Positions 19,457 through 28,000 of a DNA stretch of 36,053 bases are shown piece by piece. The stretch comes from Rhodospirillales bacterium (GTDB lineage: Bacteria; Pseudomonadota; Alphaproteobacteria; Reyranellales; Reyranellaceae). The position numbers and the translations under genes were made by a program. The stretch's first letter is position 1. Each line of letters opens with the position of its first letter. The stretch is from positions 1 through 36,053 of the forward strand of contig JACPOB010000020.1 of assembly GCA_016185145.1 (NCBI GenBank). The letters are read 5' to 3'. The notes beneath the pieces are model-generated. The model did no database searches. It had not been told where the DNA came from and saw nothing but the letters and a program-made list of their open reading frames with translations.

Positions 19457-19538
19457 GGTCCTGTCATGAGGAGCAGCGATCTTGTTGCCCCAAACCCCTC
19501 CTCCGCCGTATGACGGCAGGGAAGCGAAGGACGGTGGT

Positions 19539-20240
19539 ATGGCGAACAAGGTCTACAAGGATGCCAAGTCGGCGCTCGAGGGCGTGCTGCACGACGGCAT
19601 GATGGTGATGTGCGGCGGCTTCGGGCTGGTCGGGATTCCCGACAAGCTGATCCACGCACTGCGCGATGCGGGCGTCAAAAATCTGACTTGCGTCAGCAAC
19701 AATGCCGGCATCGACGGCCACGGGCTGGGGCTGCTGCTGGAGAGCGGCCAAGTGAAGAAGATGATCTCGTCCTACGTCGGCGAGAACAAGACCTTCGCCA
19801 AGCTGTACCTGGAAGGAAAGCTCGACATCGAGTTCAACCCGCAGGGCACGCTGGCCGAGCGTTGCCGCGCCGGCGGCGCGGGCATTCCCGCCTTCTACAC
19901 CAAGACCGGCGTGGGCACCGAGGTCGCCAAGGGCAAGGAGACCAAGGTGTTCGACGGCGTCGAGTACGTGATGGAACGCGGCCTGTTCGGCGACCTCGCG
20001 CTGGTGAAGGCGTGGAAGGGCGATGCGGCGGGCAATCTCGTCTATCGCAAGGCGGCGCGTAACTTCAATCCCATGATGGCGACGGCGGCCAAGCTCTGCG
20101 TCGCCGAGGTCGAGGAACTGGTGCCAGTGGGCGCCATCGATCCCGACCACGTCCACACGCCCGGCATCTTCGTGAAGCGCATCATCTGCGGTGCGCCCTA
20201 CGACAAGAAGATCGAGCAACGCACCATCCGCAAGGCTTAG
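19539..20240 (+). CDS. scoA: 3-oxoacid CoA-transferase subunit A
   Basis: The 233-residue alpha subunit of a two-subunit CoA-transferase that moves CoA from succinyl-CoA to acetoacetate or another 3-oxoacid in ketone-body and polyhydroxybutyrate metabolism. The family stretches MCGGFGLVGIPDKLIHALRD, NNAGIDGHGLGLLL and FNPQGTLAERCRAGGAGIPA are intact. The start is ATG 19539 (MANKVYKDAKSAL), with AAGGA upstream. The frame extends 19 codons further but that part is proline-rich repeat-derived sequence. Subunit B starts 12 bases downstream. Substrate choice (ScoA versus AtoD) is not certain. Confidence 0.92.
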   Translation: MANKVYKDAKSALEGVLHDGMMVMCGGFGLVGIPDKLIHALRDAGVKNLTCVSNNAGIDGHGLGLLLESGQVKKMISSYVGENKTFAKLYLEGKLDIEFNPQGTLAERCRAGGAGIPAFYTKTGVGTEVAKGKETKVFDGVEYVMERGLFGDLALVKAWKGDAAGNLVYRKAARNFNPMMATAAKLCVAEVEELVPVGAIDPDHVHTPGIFVKRIICGAPYDKKIEQRTIRKA

Positions 20241-20252
20241 GAGAACGCGACC

Positions 20253-20918
20253 ATGGCCTGGACACGCGAACAGATGGCGGCGCGCGCCGCCAAGGAACTG
20301 AAGGACGGCTTCTACGTCAATCTCGGCATCGGCATCCCGACGCTGGTGTCGAACTACGTGCCGGAGAATGTCGACATCACGCTGCAGAGCGAGAACGGCA
20401 TGATGGGCGTCGGCCCCTTCCCGCTCGACAACGAGGTCGACCCCGACATCATCAACGCTGGCAAGCAGACCGTGACCGAGCTCAAGGGCACGTCGTATTT
20501 CTCGTCGGCCGACAGCTTCGGCATGATCCGCGGCGGCCATATCGATCTTTCGATCCTGGGCGCCATGGAAGTGGCCGAGAACGGCGACCTCGCCAACTGG
20601 ATGATCCCGGGCAAGATGGTGAAGGGCATGGGTGGCGCCATGGACCTCGTGGCCGGTGTGCGCAAGGTTATCGTGACCATGGAGCACGTCTCCAAGGACG
20701 GCGCCTCCAAGCTCCTCGAGGAGTGCACCTTGCCGCTGACCGGCAGGCGCGTGGTCGACATGGTGATCTCCGAGCTCGGCGTCTTCACCATCGACAAGAC
20801 GGGCGACGGCGGCGTGACCCTGATCGAGCTCGCCGACGGCGTCACGGTCGACGAGGTCAAGGCCAAGACCAAGGCCAAGCTTTCGATCGGACCCGGCGTG
20901 ACGGAAAAGGTGGCATAG
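20253..20918 (+). CDS. scoB: 3-oxoacid CoA-transferase subunit B
   Basis: The 221-residue beta subunit carries the catalytic glutamate, Glu47 in [12 protein letters not shown], which forms the glutamyl-CoA thioester. The motifs [16 protein letters not shown] and [14 protein letters not shown] are typical of ScoB. It pairs with the subunit A gene twelve bases upstream; an AGGAGAACG ribosome binding site lies in the gap. The SRPBCC gene follows after ten bases, so the three genes may form one operon. Confidence 0.94.
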   Translation: MAWTREQMAARAAKELKDGFYVNLGIGIPTLVSNYVPENVDITLQSENGMMGVGPFPLDNEVDPDIINAGKQTVTELKGTSYFSSADSFGMIRGGHIDLSILGAMEVAENGDLANWMIPGKMVKGMGGAMDLVAGVRKVIVTMEHVSKDGASKLLEECTLPLTGRRVVDMVISELGVFTIDKTGDGGVTLIELADGVTVDEVKAKTKAKLSIGPGVTEKVA

Positions 20919-20928
20919 CGACCCGGAC

Positions 20929-21357
20929 ATGACGCGGCGCATTGCGACCGCGATCGATATCGACGCGCCGGCCGCGGTGGTCTGGCGCGTGCTGGTGGAC
21001 TTCTCGTCCTATCCCGAATGGAATCCGTTCATCCGCCGCATCAACGGCGAGGCGAAGGTCGGCAGCAGGCTCGAAGTGACCGTGCAGCCGGCCAACCGCA
21101 AGCCGATGACGTTCCGGCCGACAGTGCGCATGGCCGAGCCCGATCGTGAGTTGCGTTGGCTGGGTCGCGTGCTGCTGCCCGGCATCTTCGACGGCGAGCA
21201 TGCCTTCATCATTGAGCCGCGGGCGGGTGGCTGCCGACTGCGCCACGAGGAGACCTTCCGCGGCATATTGGTGCCTGCCTTCGGCGCCATGCTCGACGAC
21301 ACCGCGGCCTCCTTCGCCAGCCTCAACAGCGCGCTAAAGCAACGCTGCGAGGCCTGA
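20929..21357 (+). CDS. SRPBCC domain-containing protein
   Basis: A 142-residue START/Bet v1-like protein. The N-terminal strand IATAIDIDAPAAVVWRVLVD followed by FSSYPEWNPFIRRI is the standard SRPBCC opening, and the C-terminal helix is DDTAASFASLNSALK. These proteins form a hydrophobic pocket for lipids or small ligands; neither ligand nor reaction can be told. It starts ten bases after scoB, suggesting co-transcription, but no metabolic link is known. Confidence 0.85.
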   Translation: MTRRIATAIDIDAPAAVVWRVLVDFSSYPEWNPFIRRINGEAKVGSRLEVTVQPANRKPMTFRPTVRMAEPDRELRWLGRVLLPGIFDGEHAFIIEPRAGGCRLRHEETFRGILVPAFGAMLDDTAASFASLNSALKQRCEA

Positions 21358-21427
21358 CACCCCACACTTCGTAGGTGCGCCACTCACTGTATGCCTAGGA
21401 CTCGTGGCTTGACGGGCTGGTGGATTT

Positions 21428-21442
21428 GTTCACTCTATGTTC
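21428..21442 (+). promoter_or_regulatory. LexA (SOS) box of dinB
   Basis: GTTCACTCTATGTTC is an exact GTTC-N7-GTTC, the LexA site of alphaproteobacteria. It lies 21 bases before the dinB ATG (21464), and a possible -35 TTGACG at 21409-21414 places the box over the -10. It also overlaps the upstream in-frame ATG at 21437, which argues against that start. Confidence 0.88.
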
Positions 21443-21463
21443 CAGATACGCCAAAACGAGGCC

Positions 21464-22705
21464 ATGACGGCCACCATTCTCCACGCCGACCTGGACGCCT
21501 TCTACGCATCGGTCGAGCAGCTCCTCGATCCGTCCCTGCGCGGCAAGCCGATCGCGGTCGGCGGCGGCGTGGTGCTGGCGGCCTCCTACGAGGCCAAGGC
21601 GTTCGGCGTGAAGGGCGGCATGCCCGGCCGCCGGGCGCGCGAGCTCTGTCCGCACCTGATTTTCGTCGACGGCCACTTCAAGGAGTACCAGCGGCTGGGC
21701 GATGCGGCGATGAAGGTGCTGGACGACTTCACGCCATTGGTCGAGCGCATCTCGATCGACGAGGCGTTCGCCGACGTCGTGGGCTGCACGCATCTCTTCG
21801 GCTCGCCGGCCGAGATTGCCCAAAAGATCCGACATCGCGTGAAAAGCGAGCTTGGCCTGCCGATCTCGGTCGGCGTGGCGCGCACCAAGCATCTCGCCAA
21901 GATCGCCTCGCAGGTCGCCAAGCCCGACGGCTTGGTCGTCGTCGATCCCGAGAAGGAGCTAGCGTTCCTGCACGGCCTGCCGGTCGAGTTGATGTGGGGC
22001 GTGGGTCCGGTCACGCGCCAGCGCCTGGCCGAGCGCGGCGTGCTGACCATCGGCGAGCTGGCCAACACCTCGCCGCACGCCCTCGATCGCCTGCTGGGCC
22101 CGGCGGCGGGCGAGAAGCTTCTGGCGCTGGCCTGGAATCGCGATCCGCGCGAGATCAGGACGCACCATCGCGCGCAGTCGGCGGGCGCTCAATCGGCATT
22201 GGGCCGCAAGCCCGCCGCCGCGCACGTCTATCGGCCCGCACTCGCCCATCTCGCCGACCGCATCGGCACGCGGCTGCGCGCCAAGTCGCTGGCCGGCCGG
22301 ACCGTGACGGTACGCGTGCGCTTCGCCGACCTGCGCAGCGTGACGCGCTCGCTGACGCTCGATGCGCCGATCGCGGCGACGGCGAGCCTGACCGAGATTG
22401 CCGAAGAGCTGGTGCGCGCCGCGCTGGCGGACCATCCGCAGGAGAAGCACATCTCGCTGGTCGCGATCTCGGTGTCGCACCTGGAAAAGCATCCCAGGCT
22501 GCAACTGGAATTCTCACTCGGCGCGAGACATGAGGAGCGCCGCGCCGGCACGCGGCGGGGGCTGGCACGTCATTCGGCCGACCGTGCCGTCGACCGCATC
22601 CGCGATCGCTTCGGCTGGGCCTCGATCGCCTACGGCTCGGTAGCCTTCGGGCCTTTCCGCTCCGTTCCCGACGAGTTCCGCGAGCTCGCCGAGAAGGAGC
22701 TGTGA
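21464..22705 (+). CDS. dinB: DNA polymerase IV (Y-family, translesion)
   Basis: A 413-residue error-prone polymerase that copies past damaged bases. The catalytic acidic residues are Asp9 in LHADLDAFYASVEQ and Asp99-Glu100 in RISIDEAF, with the steric-gate Phe at 13. The palm, fingers and thumb (GVGPVTRQRLAERG, HhH) and the little finger up to about residue 340 are complete. The start is ATG 21464 (MTATILHADLDAF), with ACGAGG upstream and the SOS box just before it. It stands alone and is convergent with the next gene, 13 bases away. Confidence 0.95.
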   Translation: MTATILHADLDAFYASVEQLLDPSLRGKPIAVGGGVVLAASYEAKAFGVKGGMPGRRARELCPHLIFVDGHFKEYQRLGDAAMKVLDDFTPLVERISIDEAFADVVGCTHLFGSPAEIAQKIRHRVKSELGLPISVGVARTKHLAKIASQVAKPDGLVVVDPEKELAFLHGLPVELMWGVGPVTRQRLAERGVLTIGELANTSPHALDRLLGPAAGEKLLALAWNRDPREIRTHHRAQSAGAQSALGRKPAAAHVYRPALAHLADRIGTRLRAKSLAGRTVTVRVRFADLRSVTRSLTLDAPIAATASLTEIAEELVRAALADHPQEKHISLVAISVSHLEKHPRLQLEFSLGARHEERRAGTRRGLARHSADRAVDRIRDRFGWASIAYGSVAFGPFRSVPDEFRELAEKEL

Positions 22706-22718
22706 CACCCGGCCATTC

Positions 22719-23411
22719 TTACTGCCGTCCCACGGCGTAGTTGCCTGCGCCATCCCGCTCGACCTTGATCTCCCGGCGACCCTCGGGGTGGAGTATGAGC
22801 GTCTGCAGGATCGGCTGGGCGCCCTCCTCGCCCGGCGGTCGGATCTGGACCGTCATGTCCAGACCGGCCGGCAGCCGCTTGAGCTTCACATGAGGTGCCA
22901 GGGCGGAAACGACATCGGCGATCGCGTCCGCCGAGATGCCGCGCTTCTTCAATGCGCTTCCGATCGTCTCTCCCTTGCCGAGCTGTACCGCTATCTCGAA
23001 TGATCCGGCCTCCGTCGCATTGCCGGTGTCGGCTGGCGGCGCAGCGGACGGCGCGCGAGCGGTAACGGACGGATCGAACGGCGACACCCGGTCCATCAGC
23101 GACTCTCGACTCCATGGCGGCTCGGAAACGGCGGCATCGACGGCTTGCCGGGCCAATTCGCCGTACAGGTCCGCCGGCACCTGTTGCGGAGCCGGGGCGG
23201 CGGCAACGGCCGGAGCCGCCTGCGTCACCGCGGTCGCAGTTGCGGCCGGCTTGTCGGCCACACGGTAGGCGGCCCAGCCGACAGCCACCACGAGCGCAAG
23301 ACCGAGGCCCAGGACGCCGAGCTTGCGACGCGCGCTGGCGGGCGCCGCCGGTGGGCGAATCTGCACGAAAGTCGGCGGTCGCGGTGGTCCGTCGGAATAT
23401 GCGTCAGCCAT
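22719..23411 (-). CDS. single-pass membrane protein with LysM-like/OapA-type domain
   Basis: 230 residues: a short cytoplasmic Pro-rich N-terminus, one transmembrane helix (LGVLGLGLALVVAVGWAAYR, about 32-51), a long Ala/Pro linker (to about 140), and a C-terminal domain (FEIAVQLGKGETIGSALKKR... to KVERDGAGNYAV). The domain resembles the LysM-like N-terminal part of envelope M23 endopeptidases, but the peptidase domain with its HxH zinc site is absent and no catalytic residue is visible. A role in binding or organising peptidoglycan is inference. The start at 23411 has AAGG next to it. Confidence 0.7.
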   Translation of the reverse strand: MADAYSDGPPRPPTFVQIRPPAAPASARRKLGVLGLGLALVVAVGWAAYRVADKPAATATAVTQAAPAVAAAPAPQQVPADLYGELARQAVDAAVSEPPWSRESLMDRVSPFDPSVTARAPSAAPPADTGNATEAGSFEIAVQLGKGETIGSALKKRGISADAIADVVSALAPHVKLKRLPAGLDMTVQIRPPGEEGAQPILQTLILHPEGRREIKVERDGAGNYAVGRQ

Positions 23412-23547
23412 CCTTGGATTACCCAGAAGCTTCAGGGGGCAGCGCTTCCTCTAACCTTCGACGCGCCGATGCTCAACGACATCGTGTCGAAACGCGCCAT
23501 CGGCAAGTCCTTCCTCGGCAAGCCGGGGCGTGCAAAATAGCACATCC

Positions 23548-24048
23548 ATGTGGCGCCTCATTTTTCTTGCCTGCTTTTTGCCGTTGGCCGCCGTCGCCCA
23601 GACCGATGACGACACGAAGGCCAGGCCGATTTCAAAGCCGCGGTTTCAGGTCGTCGATGGCAATACCGTGCGGTTCGGCTCCCAGGTCGTGCGCCTGTTC
23701 GCGATCGACGCGCCCGGCAGGGAGCAGACCTGCGACGATGGCCAGTGGCATCCTGGACCGCTCGCCAAGAAGGCGCTCGAGGAGTTCATCGCGGGCCGTC
23801 CGGTGAACTGCAAGCAGGTGGACGTCGACACCCGCAACAATCGGCCGGTGGCGCAGTGCTTTGTCGGCGATGACGACCTGCAGGCGATGATGGTCTCGGC
23901 AGGGTGGGCATGGTCATCCGGGCGGTATCGCGATCGATACGCGCCCGAAGAGCGCGAGGCGGCGATCCGGAAGGCCGGTGTGCACGGCCATCGTTGCGTA
24001 CCGCCGTCGGAGTGGCGAACTCAGCAGCGCGAGAGAAGCGGCCAGTAA
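23548..24048 (+). CDS. thermonuclease (SNase) family protein, secreted
   Basis: A 166-residue nuclease-like protein with a Sec signal peptide (MWRLIFLACFLPLAAVAQ). The SNase fold motifs are VVDGNTVRFGSQVVRLFAIDAPG and, near the end, YRDRYAPEEREAAIRKAGVHG. The first catalytic Arg (in VRL) is kept; the family DxPE reads DAPGRE, so the catalytic Glu may be displaced. Two in-frame starts are possible, GTG 23530 and ATG 23548; I use the ATG because the signal peptide is then normal. Four Cys suggest disulfides in the periplasm. Confidence 0.85.
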   Translation: MWRLIFLACFLPLAAVAQTDDDTKARPISKPRFQVVDGNTVRFGSQVVRLFAIDAPGREQTCDDGQWHPGPLAKKALEEFIAGRPVNCKQVDVDTRNNRPVAQCFVGDDDLQAMMVSAGWAWSSGRYRDRYAPEEREAAIRKAGVHGHRCVPPSEWRTQQRERSGQ

Positions 24049-24118
24049 AGCATCGATCGCCTCGACAAGGCGTTGCGACACGACGATCATTGGCGCCGCT
24101 TCCGCCAGGGAGGACCTG

Positions 24119-24514
24119 ATGCATATCCGATTGAGCCGCCGTCGCGCCCTCGAGCTCGCCATCGCCGGCGCTGCGGCGGCGATTAGCCTGCCGGCGCTCG
24201 CCCATCACGGCTGGAACTGGGCTGAGGACCAGCAGAGCGAGCTTTCAGGCACCGTCAAATCGGTGTCGATGGCGCCGCCGCATCCGTCGCTGCAGGTGAC
24301 GGCGACCGACGGCAAGCAGTGGCTGATCGATCTCGCCAACCCCAACCAGACCGAACGCGCGGGCTTCACCGCCGCGTCGGCCAAGCCGGGCGACGCCGTC
24401 ATCGTGCTGGGCAACCGCTCCAAGGACAAGAGCCAGCTCTGGATGAAGGCGGTGCGCATCACCGTCGCCGGCAAGACCTACGATCTCTATCCCGAGCGCA
24501 TCAAGACGAACTGA
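24119..24514 (+). CDS. DUF6152 family protein, exported
   Basis: 131 residues with an export signal containing consecutive arginines (LSRRRALELAIAGAAAAISL, ending ...LPALAHH), possibly Tat-dependent. The mature part HHGWNWAEDQQSELSGTVKSV followed by PHPSLQVTATDGKQWLIDLA is the DUF6152 pattern, a small beta-barrel of unknown function. The start is ATG 24119 with a strong GGGAGG. It is followed 14 bases later by a DUF6644-like membrane protein, a pairing often seen in proteobacteria; both may belong to one envelope system. Confidence 0.82.
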   Translation: MHIRLSRRRALELAIAGAAAAISLPALAHHGWNWAEDQQSELSGTVKSVSMAPPHPSLQVTATDGKQWLIDLANPNQTERAGFTAASAKPGDAVIVLGNRSKDKSQLWMKAVRITVAGKTYDLYPERIKTN

Positions 24515-24528
24515 GCGTGGCGCCGTAC

Positions 24529-24999
24529 ATGACGGTCGTCGACTGGATCGGCGCCTGGCCGGGCGCCGTCCTGCTGCAGCGCTCCGGCACGAGCTACCTG
24601 TTCGTCAATGCCGCGCACATCGCCAGCATCGGCCTGCTGATCGGCGGCATCCTGCCGCTCGACCTGCGCCTGGCCGGACTCATTCGCGGCGTGCCGCTGG
24701 CCGTGATCGCGCCCTTCCTGTCGCGCAGCGCCGCGATCGGCCTTGCCCTCGCGATCGTCACCGGCCTGTGGCTCTTCTCCGTGAAGCCGCATGAATATCT
24801 CGGGAACACCGCGTTCCTCTGGAAGATGGCGCTGCTCGCGCTCGCCCTCGTCAACATCGCCGTGCAGCACCGCAACCGGCACTTTCGCCTCGCACTCGAC
24901 GGCGGAGCCGTCCACGCGAGCGTCCGCCTCGTCGCCTGCTGCTCGGCCGTCCTCTGGCTCGCCGTGCTGGTCGCCGGCCGCTGGGTCGGGTTCCTGTAG
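24529..24999 (+). CDS. small integral membrane protein, DUF6644-like
   Basis: 156 residues with four or five hydrophobic helices (around LFVNAAHIASIGLLIGGIL, LAVIAPFLSRSAAIGLALAI, FLWKMALLALALVNIAVQH and LVACCSAVLWLAVLVAG). A His in the first helix and another in VQHRN could bind a cofactor, but that is speculation. Its place behind DUF6152 supports the DUF6644 call. GTG 24517 is an alternative start adding four residues. Confidence 0.75.
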   Translation: MTVVDWIGAWPGAVLLQRSGTSYLFVNAAHIASIGLLIGGILPLDLRLAGLIRGVPLAVIAPFLSRSAAIGLALAIVTGLWLFSVKPHEYLGNTAFLWKMALLALALVNIAVQHRNRHFRLALDGGAVHASVRLVACCSAVLWLAVLVAGRWVGFL

Positions 25000-25019
25000 G
25001 GCCTCCCTCGCCCCCCGGG

Positions 25020-28000
25020 TCAGAAGAGGTCGAAATCGCTGCTGGTCAGGCCGAGATGGGTGCCAAGCAGGACGATTTTCATGTCGGCCGCATGGCTGTC
25101 GGTCTCCTTGATGGTCTCGGCGACATCCGTCGTGTTGGCCAGCACCAGCGTGTTGCCGGCCGTTTCCAGGAACGCGACGCTGTGCGGGTTGAGCGTGAGG
25201 TTTCCGACGCCGCTGAGCTGGCCCTGGAAGTGGCTGATCCCGTCGGCGGCGTTGAGCCCCCCGATCGCGCGGAAATCGATCTGGTCGACGCCGTGCTGGA
25301 AGTCCGTGATCGTATCGGGCGCGGCGGCGCTCGAATCCGCCGTGGCCCTGTAGACGAAGCGGTCTGCGCCGGCGCCGCCGGTCAGCCTGTCGGCGCCGCC
25401 ACCTCCCTGCAGGATGTCGCCGGCCGTCGACCCTGCCAGCGAGTCGGCCGACGCGCTGCCGAGCCGGAGCACGCCCTCGGTCTGCCCGGCGTGACCGGCG
25501 AGGTCCGAAGCGTTGGCGCCGTACGAATGCATCGCGTCGACGGCTGCGTTGGCGGTGAAGCTGAAACGGCCGTCGTTGCCGGTTACCGCGAAGCCCAGCC
25601 ACGACCAGCCGTCGTAGATCGACAAGGTGTCGCCCGCGCCGCCCGTCCAGCCGGTCAGGGTGACCTGTCCGTTCGCCTGAACGGCCCCATCGATGACAGG
25701 TTGAGGCGCCGTCGTGTCCAGCACGAAGGAAGCCGAGGCCGCGCCCGTTGCGCCGCTCGCGCTGGTCTCACTGGCGACGATGGTATGCGCACCGTCGGCC
25801 AAGCCATCGGCCTTGAACGACCACACGCCGTTGGCATCGGCCGTCGCCGTCGCGCCGATCGCGCTTCCGTCGATCGCGAAATGCACGATGGCGCCGGTGG
25901 CGGCCGTGCCGCCGAGCGTCAGGTCCGACGTGATCCGGTCGGTCGACGAGGTCCCCGTATCGTTCGAAAGCGCGACCGTCACGACAGGCGGCGGCGTGGG
26001 ATCGACGACGTAGGACGTCGCGGTGCGCCCCAGGTTGCCGGCGAGGTCGCTCGCGTTGGCGGCGTAGAGATGAACGGCATGGGGATCGGCCGCCGCCGTG
26101 AAGGTGAAGCGGCCATCGCTGCCGGTCGTCGCAAAGCCCAGCCACGACCAGCCGTCATAGATCGACAGCGTGTCGCCGGCGCTGCCCGTCATGCCGCTCA
26201 GCGTCACCTGCCCGTCGGCCAGCACGGCGCCGGTGAACACCGGTGTCGGCGCCGTCGTGTCGAGCGTGAAAGAGAGCGACGCCGTGCCCGTCGCGCCGGC
26301 CGCATTGGTCTGGCTGGCGTCGATGGTGTGCGCGCCGTCGGCCAGGCCGGTGGGCATGAACGACCACACGCCGTTGGCATCGGCCGTCGCGGTGGCGGCA
26401 ATCGGGCTGCCGTCGACCGTGAAGCGCACTACGGCATGGGCATCCGCCGAACCGACCAGGGCGGGGCTCGCGCTGACGAGGTCGCTGTCGGACGCGCCGG
26501 TGTCGTTGGCGAGACGCTGCGTCACCGTGGGCGGCACAGCCGTCGTGTCGACCTTCAGGATGCCGGCCGGATCGTAGCCCGCGGCAACGGTCAGGTTGGC
26601 GGCGTTGCCGGCGGCGTCGCGCACGGTCGCGCCATTGAGATCGAAGGACATGACCTCGAGGTCCGGCGTGTTCTCGCCGGCGGCCACGGTGTAGCTGAAG
26701 CTGAGCGCCGCCGTGCCGGAACCGCCGACATAGGTGGCCACGCCGCCGTCGTTCAGCAGCAGCGTCGGCGTGCCATTGACCGTCACCGACTCGCTGAGCG
26801 CAACCGTGAGCAGCACGACGTCGTCGGCGTTGAGAATGCCGTCGCCCGCGAGGATGCCTGCGCTCGACGTCGCGATCGACGAAACCACGGGCGCGATCGT
26901 GTCTTGCGGCTGCGCCACGAACGGCATGCCGCCGGCCAGCGTGATGCCGGGACCGACCACGACATTGCCGGTGCCGGCGATCGCCAGCACTCCTGCGCCC
27001 TGCAGGTTCGCCAGCACCGTGGGATCGGCGCCCGCGCCGTAATATTCGCTGCCGATCCCGAGCAGGCTCACCTGGTCTCCCGTCAGGTATCCGCCGATGC
27101 CGACCGTCTGCACGCCCCAGGTCGAGAAGGTGACGTCGGCGAAACTCGCCGCGCCGCCGACGATGGCGCCCGTGCCGAGATTGTTCTCGAAGCCGCTCTG
27201 ATGGACCAGGGTGATGCCCGACGTGGCCTGGATGCCGGGGCCCCGGTTGTCCACGAAGTAGGCGCCCTGGACGGTGAGGTCGTGCGCGCCGTTGTCGAGG
27301 ATCAGGCCGGCGACGTCGTTCTTGCGAAAGCCGCCGCCGATCCACTCGATATGTTCCGCCACCCCGCCGCCGGCGCTGTTGGCGATGCGCGCACCGCCCT
27401 GGCCGTCACCGTGCATCCACGAGTCGAAGACTCTGCCCTGGATGTTGCCGAGCAGGTCGAGCCCGATGCCGCCGACATGCTCGACATTGACGTTCCTGAT
27501 GTCGAGATCGCGGATCCATCGATCGGCGCCGTCGGCCACGATCCTGATGCCGTCGCCCTCCAGGCCGTTGCCCTGGATCGAGAAGTTCGACAGCGTCAGC
27601 GTGCCGATATCGACCCCGGCGCCGATGTTGATCTGGATGACCGGGCCACCGTCGGCGATCTGCGACAGGATCTTGGCGCCGCCGAGGTCGATGCCCAGCG
27701 ACCCCTGGAACGAGGCCGTGATGTTGATGACGATGGGCGAGGTCACCGTATAGGACGTGTCGGTCAGGTGGACGACGCCGCCGCCGGACAGCGCCGCCTT
27801 CAGCGCGCTTTCCAGCACGCCCGTTCCACGGCTGTCGGCCACGGCGGCGGCTGTGTCGACCGGCGGCAGCGCCGCGAGATCGACGCCATCGGTGCTCACG
27901 GTCACATGCGCGAGGTTGCCGCCGCCTTCGCCGCTCACGGCGACGTTCTGTCCGGTCACCACCTTGCCGCTGTCGTCGACCAGGAACGCCGTGCCGTTGC

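Noticed and set aside
21437..21463. Upstream ATG for dinB
   Set aside because: It lies inside the LexA box and adds nine residues absent from the normal DinB start.
23469..23541. A 23-codon frame beginning MLNDIVSKRAIGK before the nuclease gene
   Set aside because: No ribosome binding site and no support for translation; too short to judge.
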